Part shown: positions 1 through 6,309 of the stretch, one piece after another | Position numbering within the stretch: the first letter of the stretch is position 1 | How the letters are laid out: each line of letters opens with the position of its first letter | Assembly (NCBI GenBank): GCA_964616015.1 | Contig: CAZTTC010000172.1 | Span: forward strand, 1 to 6,378 | Reading direction: 5' to 3' | DNA length: 6,378 nt | Source of the DNA: Methylibium sp964616015 | Lineage (GTDB): Bacteria; Pseudomonadota; Gammaproteobacteria; Burkholderiales; Burkholderiaceae_C | Program-made: the position numbers and the translations under genes | The notes under the pieces: model-generated | Database searches by the model: none | What the model saw: the letters and a program-made list of their open reading frames with translations, nothing else | What the model was told of the DNA's origin: nothing

Positions 1-1853
1 CCATCGCCAACCTCGTCATCACCGTCACGGGGACCAACGATGCGCCGGCCGCCAACACCGACACCGCTTCGACCAACGAGGACGTGGCGCTGACGTTGAC
101 GCCAGCTGCCTTGCTCGCCAACGACACCGACGTCGACAGCGGCACGACCCTGACGATCACCAGCGTACAGGGCGCCGTGGGCGGCAGCGTCACGATCAAC
201 GGCAGTGGGAACGTGGTCTTCACGCCGACCGCCCACTCCAGCGGCCCGGCCTCCTTCACCTACACCGTTTCCGACGGCCAAGGCGGGTCGTCGACCTCCA
301 CGGTCAACGTCAGCGTCGCGGCGGTGGCCGATGCCCCGACGCTGGCGACGACGAGCCAGATCTTCGTGCTGACCCCTGGCGGCTCGTCGGCCAACACCAC
401 GGCAGCCCTGAGCCAGGCCAACATCGAAGCGACCCTCGGGCTCACCTCGGGTCGGCTCGACGCGTTTGATCCCCCCGCGGGCGGCAGCACCAGCGACCCG
501 GGCAACGTCGACGTCGTGGACGGCCAGTTCAGCAGCTACAGCCTCGCGCTCGGCGCCGGACAGCGCGCGACCTTCAACTGGAGCTTCTTCAACGGTGAAG
601 ACGCGACCAACGAGATCAACCAGGGTTTCAACGACATCGTCGTGCTGGTGATCACCGATGCCAGCGGAGCCCAGCAGTTCGTGCAGGTCACTTCCTCCGA
701 GCAAGTCGGCCCCAACGCCAACGGCGCCACCGTCGATGCCACCGGCACCTATCAGTACACGGCGCCGAGCACCGGCAGCTACCAGTTCGCGTGGGTGGTG
801 CTCAACGGCCGCGATGGCGGCAAGGACTCCAGCATCAGCGTGGGCGCGCCGACGGTCACCGTCGGCAGCACCAGCTACGGCCCGCCGGTCTACTTGCCTG
901 TCAGCGCCGGCCTGGTCGATACCGACGGCTCGGAGACCTTGGCGATCCGGATCTCCGGCCTCCCGGCGGGTGCGGCCTTCTCGGCCGGCACCGACCTGGG
1001 CGGCGGCGTCTGGAGCTTCACGTCGGCCCAGCTCAACGGGCTGCAGCTGCTGCCGCCGGCCGGCTACACCGGAACGCTCACTCTCAGCGTGTCGGCCACC
1101 GCCACCGAGGCCAGCAACGGCAGCACCGCGACGACCACGCAGACCGTTGCCGTCACGATCGACAGCACGACCGCATCCTCGATGGGCACGCAGAACGTCG
1201 ACACGCTCAACGGGACCGCCGGCAACGATTCGCTCCAGGGCTTCGGTGGCAACGACGTGCTCAATGGCAACGACGGCAACGACCTGCTCTACGGCGGCGC
1301 CGGCAACGACACGCTCAATGGCGGCAACGGCAATGACGTGCTCGACGGCGGCATCGGGAACGACGTGCTGCTCGGTGGTGCCGGCAGCGACATCCTGCTG
1401 GGCGGCGCCGGTAGCGACACGCTGACCGGCAATGCTGGTGCCGATGTCTTTGCGTGGAACTTCGCCGACCGAGGCACCGCCGGCACGCCGGCCGTCGACA
1501 CGATCGCCGACTTCAGCGTGGCCGCGCCGGCCTCGGGCGGCGACCTGCTGGACCTGCGCGACCTGCTGCAGGGCGAGGCCCACGCCGGCACCGACCCCGG
1601 CAACCTCGAGCGCTACCTGGACTTCGACACCACCAGCACGCCGGGCAGCACCATCATCCACGTCAGCACCAACGGCGGCTTCACGCCGGGCAGCACCTGG
1701 ACGGCGGGTCAGGCCGGCAGCGAGGACCAGCGCATCGTGCTGAGCGGCGTGGACCTGCGCTCGGCCCTGGGCCTGGGCAGCGGCGCCACCGACAACCAGA
1801 TCATCACGAACCTGCTCCAGCAGGGCAAGCTGATCACCGACGGCGGGCCTTGA
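1..1853 (+). CDS. Giant RTX adhesin, LapA-like, C-terminal part (5' truncated by window)
   Basis: The reading frame is open from position 3 to the TGA at 1851-1853, so this is the last 616 residues of a larger protein; the GTG at 84 is internal, not a start. Seen in order (window residue numbers): a TNDAP-type linker and cadherin-like domain with ANDTDVDSG and FTYTVSDGQGG signatures (about 9-105); an unassigned beta-rich domain (about 115-295); an Ig-like repeat with DTDGSE, SGLPAGA and ATATEAS signatures (about 303-390); nine RTX nonapeptides (404-484); and a C-terminal region with VDTIADFS and GDLLDLRDLLQG, typical of type I secretion targets (about 494-616). Cysteine is absent, as is common in secreted repeat adhesins. 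From the family, the RTX block folds on Ca2+ outside the cell and the C-terminus is exported first. Neighbouring lapG, lapD and a TolC-like gene support a biofilm adhesin held at the surface. The N-terminal retention plug and LapG cleavage site lie upstream of the window, so LapG control of this protein is inferred. Confidence 0.9.
   Translation, partial: IANLVITVTGTNDAPAANTDTASTNEDVALTLTPAALLANDTDVDSGTTLTITSVQGAVGGSVTINGSGNVVFTPTAHSSGPASFTYTVSDGQGGSSTSTVNVSVAAVADAPTLATTSQIFVLTPGGSSANTTAALSQANIEATLGLTSGRLDAFDPPAGGSTSDPGNVDVVDGQFSSYSLALGAGQRATFNWSFFNGEDATNEINQGFNDIVVLVITDASGAQQFVQVTSSEQVGPNANGATVDATGTYQYTAPSTGSYQFAWVVLNGRDGGKDSSISVGAPTVTVGSTSYGPPVYLPVSAGLVDTDGSETLAIRISGLPAGAAFSAGTDLGGGVWSFTSAQLNGLQLLPPAGYTGTLTLSVSATATEASNGSTATTTQTVAVTIDSTTASSMGTQNVDTLNGTAGNDSLQGFGGNDVLNGNDGNDLLYGGAGNDTLNGGNGNDVLDGGIGNDVLLGGAGSDILLGGAGSDTLTGNAGADVFAWNFADRGTAGTPAVDTIADFSVAAPASGGDLLDLRDLLQGEAHAGTDPGNLERYLDFDTTSTPGSTIIHVSTNGGFTPGSTWTAGQAGSEDQRIVLSGVDLRSALGLGSGATDNQIITNLLQQGKLITDGGP
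1212..1454 (+). repeat. RTX nonapeptide array, nine tandem 27-nt units
   Basis: Nine consecutive nine-residue units of the form GGxGNDxLx lie in register with no interruption, beginning GTAGNDSLQ and ending GNAGADVFA. Units 2-6 keep GND or a close form (GGND, DGND), units 7 and 8 have GSD, and the last is GAD, so the array decays toward its C-terminal edge. In RTX proteins such arrays form a parallel beta-roll that binds Ca2+ between turns after export into calcium-rich medium. The array sits directly before the C-terminal secretion region, its usual place in type I substrates. Confidence 0.93.
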
Positions 1854-1861
1854 TCGCGGAC

Positions 1862-1894
1862 CGCACCGCGGGGTCCTGACGGGCCCGCGGTGCG
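1862..1894. terminator. GC hairpin between convergent adhesin and lapD genes
   Basis: A perfect inverted repeat has arms 1862-1872 and 1884-1894 (11 bp, almost all G/C) around an 11-nt loop. It lies 8 nt after the adhesin stop and 8 nt beyond the lapD stop on the other strand, in a spacer of only 49 nt. Neither side has a T-tract. Position and stem stability suggest a bidirectional terminator or transcript-end stabiliser shared by two convergent genes, but without the U-run this is not a canonical intrinsic terminator. Confidence 0.6.
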
Positions 1895-1902
1895 TGGCCG
1901 GA

Positions 1903-3816
1903 TCAACGGCTCCCGACCCAGGGACCCGTCACGCCATCGATGCCGCAGGCCCACAGGGCCTCGGCGTCGGCCTGGCTGCGCACGCCCTCGGCGTACACCT
2001 GCATGCCCAGGCCGTGCAGCGTCCAGACGAGGCCGCGGACGAACTCGCTGCGGCTGGCGTCGACACCCAGGCCGGCGGCCAGCGAGGCGTCGAGCTTGAT
2101 GTAGTCCAGCCCGGCCTCGTAGAGGCGATCGATGCGCGCCAGGCGCTCGCCGGCATGCTCGAGGCCCAGCTTGACACCCAGCGGGCGCAGCTGCTGGGCC
2201 AGTGCGCGCAGCACGTCGAGCTGCTCGACGGCCGCGCGCTCGCCGACCTCGAGCCACAGGCGACGCGCCGCCGTCGCCTGCCCGGCCAGCAACGTCAGCA
2301 GCGCCACGACGAAGGCGCTGTTGCCCAGCGAGTGCACGGCGAGGTTGACGCCGCGTGACCGGCCATCGGCGTCGATCTGGTCCAGGGCCAGGCCGACGGC
2401 GACCAGGTCGGCCTGGGCACTGAGCTGGCCGCGCAGGGCCCAGGGCAGCCAGCGCGCTGCCGGCTCGAGTGGCCCCCCGGAGTGCAGCCGCAGCCGCAGC
2501 GGGCACTCCAGGTGGATCAGGCGGCCCGCACGATCGACCACCGCAAAGGCGCCGAGCTCGGCCGCGCCGCTGTCCAGCGACGACTGCAGCACGCGGCGCC
2601 AGGCGGCCTCGCCCATCGTGGGCACCGGAGCGGCTTCTGCCGGTCCGGGCGCGTCGACGGCCAGGCCGAAGCCGCCCTGCGCCTCGGCGCGCGCCAAGGC
2701 CGCGTCGGCGGCCTGCATCAGGGCGCCCGGTGGCGTCCCGGCCCGCCAGGGCACGGTGCCGATGGCGACGCTGGCCTCGGGCCAGGGCGCGAGCGCCTCA
2801 CGCACCGCGGCCTGGACATCGTGCGCGCACACGGCCCCGTCGGCATCGGACAGCAGCAAGGCGAAGTCGGCGCCGTTGAGCCGCCCTCCGAAAGCGAGTC
2901 CGTGGCGTGCCGCCTGGGCGCCGAGGGCGTCGGCCAGGCGCCGCAGCATGGCGTCGGTCTCCGCATGGCCCTGGCGCAGGTTGAGCGTCGCGAGCGGCTG
3001 GGCGCGCAGCAGCAACAGGCTGGCCGCGGCCGGCGCGTCCTCGCGATCCTGCAGCGAGGCGAGTTGGGCCATGAAGTGCGACCGGTGTGCCAACCCGGTC
3101 AGCGGATCGGTCTGGGCCTGGCGGCGCAGCGACTCCAGCTGGGCGCCCTGCTCGGCGAACACGGCACGCAGGCGCTGCACCATCGTGTTCATCGCGCGGC
3201 TGAGCTGCCGCAGCTCGGGCACCCGCGGCTCTTCGACGGTGACGAAACGGCGATCGACCAGGGCCTGGGCCTGCTCGACCGTGGCGTCGAGCGGCGTGCG
3301 GATGCGCCGCAGCACCAGGGTGGCGATCGCCGCGGCCACGAGGCCCACCAGCGCCAGCCAGCCGGCCGAGCGCAGGCTGCCGCGCCACAGGTCGGCATAA
3401 GCGAAGCTGGAGGCGCTGACGACTTCCAGCGTGCCCAGCGTGCGCCAGCCGCTCGACACCTGGGCCACGCCCGGCAGCGAGGCGATCGGCGTCCACCGCA
3501 CGAACCAGGCCGGCGCGCTGTGGGCCGGCGGCTCCGCACGCCGCTCGATCAGGACCTTGCCTTCGGGCGAGACCAGGCGGATGCGCTCGTAGTAGCCGGT
3601 GTCGAACTGCGCCGAGATGGCCAGTTCGGCCAGCGCCAGGTCGCCGCCCTGCTGCGAGAGGGTCAACGCCAGCGCCTGCGCGTTGTCGCTGTTCTTCAGG
3701 CGCAGCTCGGTCTCGATGTAGCCGCGTGCGGCTCCCACCGTGACCAGCGCGCTGCCCAGCACGCCGACGACCACGGTCGCCAGCAGCAGGAGCCAGAGTT
3801 GTCGGATCAGGGACAT
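1903..3816 (-). CDS. lapD: LapD-type c-di-GMP receptor: periplasmic domain, HAMP, degenerate GGDEF and EAL
   Basis: This 637-residue inner-membrane protein matches LapD in architecture. Seen: TM1 (about 7-29) after MSLIRQLW; a periplasmic domain (about 30-148) with FDTGYYERIRLV and a Gly-Trp loop (G123-W124) preceding GTLEVVS; TM2 (about 151-169); HAMP (about 170-222); a GGDEF-fold domain from TDPLTGL (237) whose active-site motif reads NGADF (314-318); and an EAL-fold domain (about 405-637). In the EAL domain the EAL motif reads ECP (437-439) and the usual catalytic Asp-Asp is Glu-His (553-554), while N491, E523, K574, D576 and E610 sit at positions usually conserved. Both enzymes are therefore probably dead, leaving c-di-GMP binding. 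In Pseudomonas, LapD binds c-di-GMP through its EAL domain and the periplasmic domain then captures LapG by a Trp loop (W125 there). The start was set at the ATG at 3816: AAGGAG lies 5 nt upstream of it, whereas the alternative GTG at 3822 would overlap that site. It is downstream of lapG, probably in one transcript. Confidence 0.93.
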   Translation of the reverse strand: MSLIRQLWLLLLATVVVGVLGSALVTVGAARGYIETELRLKNSDNAQALALTLSQQGGDLALAELAISAQFDTGYYERIRLVSPEGKVLIERRAEPPAHSAPAWFVRWTPIASLPGVAQVSSGWRTLGTLEVVSASSFAYADLWRGSLRSAGWLALVGLVAAAIATLVLRRIRTPLDATVEQAQALVDRRFVTVEEPRVPELRQLSRAMNTMVQRLRAVFAEQGAQLESLRRQAQTDPLTGLAHRSHFMAQLASLQDREDAPAAASLLLLRAQPLATLNLRQGHAETDAMLRRLADALGAQAARHGLAFGGRLNGADFALLLSDADGAVCAHDVQAAVREALAPWPEASVAIGTVPWRAGTPPGALMQAADAALARAEAQGGFGLAVDAPGPAEAAPVPTMGEAAWRRVLQSSLDSGAAELGAFAVVDRAGRLIHLECPLRLRLHSGGPLEPAARWLPWALRGQLSAQADLVAVGLALDQIDADGRSRGVNLAVHSLGNSAFVVALLTLLAGQATAARRLWLEVGERAAVEQLDVLRALAQQLRPLGVKLGLEHAGERLARIDRLYEAGLDYIKLDASLAAGLGVDASRSEFVRGLVWTLHGLGMQVYAEGVRSQADAEALWACGIDGVTGPWVGSR

Positions 3817-3821
3817 GGGCA

Positions 3822-3827
3822 CTCCTT
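3822..3827 (-). promoter_or_regulatory. lapD ribosome binding site (AAGGAG)
   Basis: On the minus strand AAGGAG is followed by a 5-nt spacer (TGCCC) and then the ATG at 3816. It decides the lapD start: the in-frame GTG two codons upstream begins on the last base of this motif and would have no usable spacing. The motif lies in the 37-nt gap between the lapG stop and the lapD start, and no promoter-like element is evident there, which supports cotranscription with lapG. Confidence 0.8.
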
Positions 3828-3853
3828 GCAGCGTCCGTTCACAGGGTAAGGGC

Positions 3854-4555
3854 TCATACGAATCCTTCGGCCCGCGCCTTGGCGAGCACGTCGCGCCAGC
3901 GGGACAGTCGCGCCACCGGGTCGCCGGCGGCCTGGGCGCCGGTGCCTTGCCACAGGCCCTCGGCGTTGAAGCTGAACACCGGGCTCAGGTCTCGGCGCAC
4001 GGAGGCCGGCTTGATCTCGGGCTCCAGGTTGTCGAGGATCAGCGGCTCGGCGTTCGGCTGCGGGTAGTAGGCCAGCACCATGTGGGCCCGCACGCTGCCA
4101 CCGAGGTCGGCCTTGACGTAGACCATGCGCAGCCGCGCCGAGGGCACACCAGCGGCGATCAGCGCGAAGTACTTGGCGATGGCGTAGTCCTCGCAGTCAC
4201 CGGCGCCACGCGCCAGCAGCTCGATGGGGCTGCTCCAGTGGTCGACCTGGCCGGTGGTGTCGATGTCCTCGGCGAACACGATGCGCTCGTTGAAGAGCCG
4301 GTTGACGGCCAGCAGGCGCGCCGCTTCGGGGCGCCCCTGCGCCGCGGCGATCGTCGCCTGCAAGGCGGCGACGCCGGCCGGACCCTGCCCGCCCAGCCGT
4401 TGCCCGGCGGCCAGCATGCGGTCGCGGTCCCAGGACCACGGCAGCGCCATCTGCAAGAGCAACAGCAGGGCCACGACCGGCGCCAGTCGGCGAGCCGGCC
4501 CCAAGGCGTGACACGCGAACGGCAATGGGGAGGCGGTGGCCACGCTCGGTACCAT
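3854..4555 (-). CDS. lapG: LapG-type periplasmic cysteine protease (bacterial transglutaminase-like)
   Basis: With the ATG at 4555 the product is 233 residues, close to known LapG (about 250). Seen: a basic then hydrophobic N-terminal segment (RRLAP... to about residue 40) for membrane export; a core with NRLFNERIVFAED; and the catalytic signature GAGDCEDYAIAKY with Cys121, then His158 in RAHMVLAYYP and Asp175 in LILDNLEPE. The Cys-His and His-Asp gaps (37 and 17 residues) equal those of the P. fluorescens LapG triad (C135, H172, D189). Asp120 and Glu122 flank the Cys, as in the Ca2+-binding DCE motif of LapG. From the family, it cleaves the adhesin near a double-alanine site in its N-terminal region, releasing it from the outer membrane, and is inhibited by LapD capture at high c-di-GMP. 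Start choice: an in-frame GTG at 4585 (243 residues) is possible but has no good ribosome site; the ATG at 4555 has AAGG 5 nt upstream. No clear AxA signal-peptidase site is visible, so the mature N-terminus is uncertain. Confidence 0.92.
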   Translation of the reverse strand: MVPSVATASPLPFACHALGPARRLAPVVALLLLLQMALPWSWDRDRMLAAGQRLGGQGPAGVAALQATIAAAQGRPEAARLLAVNRLFNERIVFAEDIDTTGQVDHWSSPIELLARGAGDCEDYAIAKYFALIAAGVPSARLRMVYVKADLGGSVRAHMVLAYYPQPNAEPLILDNLEPEIKPASVRRDLSPVFSFNAEGLWQGTGAQAAGDPVARLSRWRDVLAKARAEGFV

Positions 4556-4788
4556 CGGAGCCTTATCGGCACGATCGGCCCGCACTTCAACGCGGCCTCA
4601 GCGTTGGTTCATCGCCACGGTGTCGCTCCGACCGGTCGTTGCAGAAGTCACGCGCACGGCCGGCACGTGGCGGCAGTGGCGATGCCCCCACCGCGGACAA
4701 GGGGCATGTATCGGTTTGTACGCAACCCCGCCCGGCCACGACCCAACGACAATGCGTGATGATCCGTGTCCACTTCGATCGTGCCGTG
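4556..4788. other. Divergent intergenic region between lapG and the TolC-like gene
   Basis: This 233-nt stretch separates two genes transcribed away from each other and must hold control elements for both. The lapG side contains the candidate promoter at 4562-4590. On the side of the TolC-like gene no convincing -35/-10 pair was found; isolated TTGCAG (4639-4644) and TTGTAC (4716-4721) lack a -10 at proper distance. The 4700-4725 part is locally AT-richer, with a short GGTT-7-AACC inverted repeat (4713-4727), too short to call an operator. No small gene or RNA is evident. Confidence 0.5.
4562..4590 (-). promoter_or_regulatory. Candidate sigma70-type promoter for lapG-lapD
   Basis: On the minus strand TTGAAG (4585-4590) and GATAAG (4562-4567) are separated by exactly 17 bp; each hexamer matches consensus at 4 of 6 positions. 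The predicted start of transcription is 4555, which is the A of the chosen lapG ATG. It is the best promoter-like pair found upstream of lapG in an otherwise very GC-rich region. The same bases also contain the AAGG that could serve as a ribosome site for a longer transcript, so the two readings compete. Confidence 0.45.
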
Positions 4789-6261
4789 ATGAAGAAGCTC
4801 CGCTCGCTGACGATGGTCCTGGTGGCCGCCGCGGCCGGTGTCCAGGCGCAGCCCCCCGACCCGCTGAAGGCTGCCGTGCAGAAGGCGATCCAGACCAACC
4901 CCGAGGTCACCGGTCGGTTCAACTCGTTCCGGGCGGCCGACAACGAGATCGACGTGGCCCGTGGCGCCTACTACCCGCGCATCGACCTGAACGCCGATGT
5001 CGGGCGCTCGCGCGATCGCTTCGACGCGCGGGTGCCGCCCGACCAGAGCTTGTCGCGCCACGGCGTCGGCGTCAGCGTGACCCAGCTGCTGTGGGACGGC
5101 TGGGCGACCCGCAACGACGTGAGCCGGCTGGACCACGCCCGCAGCAGCCGCTACTTCGAGTTCGTCGAGACCACGGAGCAGGTTGCCCTCGAGGCAGCGC
5201 GGGCCTACTACGACGTGCTGCGCTATCGCCGGCTGGTGCAATTGGCCGAGGACAACTATGTCCAGCACAAGGCGTCCTACGACCAGATCCAGAGCCGCTT
5301 CAAGGCCGGCGTCGGACGCGGCGTCGATGTCGAGCAGGGCGGCGCGCGGCTGGCGCTGGCCGAATCCAACCTGGCCACCGAGATCGCCAACCTGCACGAC
5401 GTCACGGCGCGCTACCAGCGGGTCGTCGGCGAGGCGCCGCCGGTCCAGGCCCAGATGGACGCCGGACTGAAGGACGGGCTGCCGGCCAGCGCCTCCGACG
5501 CGCAGCGTCAGGCGACGGCGCGCAATGCGGCCATCACCGCGGCGATCGAGAACCTGCGTGCGGTGCGCTCGCAAGCGGACGTTCAGCGCAGCGCCTTCCA
5601 GCCGCGCGTCGAGGCGCGCGCACGCACGAGCGATGGCCGCAATCTCAACGGCCAGTTCGACCAGTCGCGCGATTCGGCCGCCGAAATCGTGCTGAGCTGG
5701 AATCTGTTTCGCGGCGGTTCTGACCGGGCGCGGGTCCGCCAGTTCGCGGACCTCGTGACCCAGGCCGCCGACCAGCGGGACCGCGCCTGCCGTGATGCGC
5801 GCCAGACCGCGTCGATCGCCTACAACGACACCGGCAAGCTGGCCGACCAGCTGGGCTACCTGCAGCGCAACGTGGTCGCCATCGAGCGGGCCCGGGATGC
5901 CTACCGCCAGCAATTCGACATCGGCCAGCGCAGCCTGCTGGACCTGCTGAACGCCGAGAACGAGGTCTACACCGCGCGCCGCGCCTACGCCAACGCCGAG
6001 CACGACCTGCGCATCGCCTACGCGCGCACGCACGCGTCGACCAACCGCCTGACGGCGGCGCTCGGGCTGTCGCGCATCGAGACCGGCGCGGCCTCGATCG
6101 AGGCCGACTTCCAGGCGGGCGAGGATGCAGCAGGCCGCTGTCCGGTGGCCGACGTGCTGCCGGTTTCCACGCCGATCAACGAGCTCGATGCACGCGCCAA
6201 GGCCTTGTCAGCGAGCCGCGCGCAGACCGCACCGCCGCCGCCCGCGACACCTTCGCGCTGA
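4789..6261 (+). CDS. lapE: TolC-family outer-membrane channel of type I secretion (LapE/AggA-like)
   Basis: With the ATG at 4789 the product is 490 residues, the usual TolC size. Seen: a 20-residue signal peptide (MKKLRS, hydrophobic core, cleavage likely after VQA before QPPDP); two outer-membrane-efflux repeats, the first with GAYYPRIDL, a strand motif around LLWDGW (101-105) and the helix from ALEAARAYYDVL, the second with QPRVEARA, SWNLFRGG (303-310) and a helix containing DLLNAENEVYTARR (from 385). The paired beta/helix pattern builds the trimeric barrel and periplasmic tunnel. From context it should be the exit channel for the adjacent RTX adhesin; the partner ATPase and membrane-fusion proteins are not in view, so a role with another exporter cannot be excluded. 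A tail of about 60 residues (431-490) ends in a Pro-rich stretch. Upstream in-frame starts exist (ATG at 4759 adds ten residues). Neither has a recognisable Shine-Dalgarno; 4789 was chosen because it gives a standard signal peptide. Confidence 0.88.
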   Translation: MKKLRSLTMVLVAAAAGVQAQPPDPLKAAVQKAIQTNPEVTGRFNSFRAADNEIDVARGAYYPRIDLNADVGRSRDRFDARVPPDQSLSRHGVGVSVTQLLWDGWATRNDVSRLDHARSSRYFEFVETTEQVALEAARAYYDVLRYRRLVQLAEDNYVQHKASYDQIQSRFKAGVGRGVDVEQGGARLALAESNLATEIANLHDVTARYQRVVGEAPPVQAQMDAGLKDGLPASASDAQRQATARNAAITAAIENLRAVRSQADVQRSAFQPRVEARARTSDGRNLNGQFDQSRDSAAEIVLSWNLFRGGSDRARVRQFADLVTQAADQRDRACRDARQTASIAYNDTGKLADQLGYLQRNVVAIERARDAYRQQFDIGQRSLLDLLNAENEVYTARRAYANAEHDLRIAYARTHASTNRLTAALGLSRIETGAASIEADFQAGEDAAGRCPVADVLPVSTPINELDARAKALSASRAQTAPPPPATPSR

Positions 6262-6286
6262 GGCGCACAGCCGCTCTCTCGAGGTC

Positions 6287-6306
6287 GCTGCGATATACTT
6301 CGCAGC
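6287..6306. repeat. Perfect 7-bp palindrome enclosing the tRNA -10 box
   Basis: Arms 6287-6293 (GCTGCGA) and 6300-6306 (TCGCAGC) are perfect reverse complements around a 6-nt loop reading TATACT. As RNA from the upstream gene it would form a compact hairpin followed by TTGT, so it could be a weak terminator 25 nt after the lapE stop. As DNA it frames the probable -10 hexamer of the tRNA promoter. It may also be chance in GC-rich sequence. Confidence 0.55.
6294..6299 (+). promoter_or_regulatory. Probable -10 box (TATACT) of the tRNA-Pro promoter
   Basis: TATACT matches the sigma70 -10 consensus at 5 of 6 positions in an otherwise GC-rich spacer, and lies 11 nt before the first base of the tRNA, placing transcription start about 6306. 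No good -35 hexamer is seen at 16-18 bp upstream (6270-6277). The element starts 33 nt after the lapE stop, so the tRNA probably has its own promoter. Confidence 0.6.
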
Positions 6307-6309
6307 TTG

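Noticed and set aside
658..1425. 255-codon plus-strand frame inside the adhesin
   Set aside because: Ser/Ala/Arg-rich out-of-frame reading of the repeat-containing adhesin; no independent start signal.
1212..1454. Tandem 27-nt repeats considered as a CRISPR or DNA satellite
   Set aside because: The periodicity is explained by in-frame RTX nonapeptides; there are no spacers and the units diverge at synonymous positions.
1709..2506. 265-codon minus-strand frame overlapping the adhesin end and lapD
   Set aside because: It crosses the convergent terminator and two well-supported genes in other frames, and is Arg/Ala-rich with no recognisable domain.
2132..3849. Long plus-strand open frames (422 and 455 codons) antisense to lapD
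   Set aside because: Their translations are low-complexity Arg/Ala/Gly/Gln-rich with no domain pattern, as expected from the opposite strand of a high-GC gene; the minus frame gives a clear LapD.
4713..4727. GGTT-7-AACC inverted repeat as a regulator operator
   Set aside because: Four-base arms are too short to separate from chance, and no second copy was seen in the divergent region.
4648..6033. 461-codon minus-strand open frame across the TolC-like gene
   Set aside because: Val/Gly/Arg-rich shadow of a GC-biased coding sequence; the plus frame has a signal peptide and TolC motifs.
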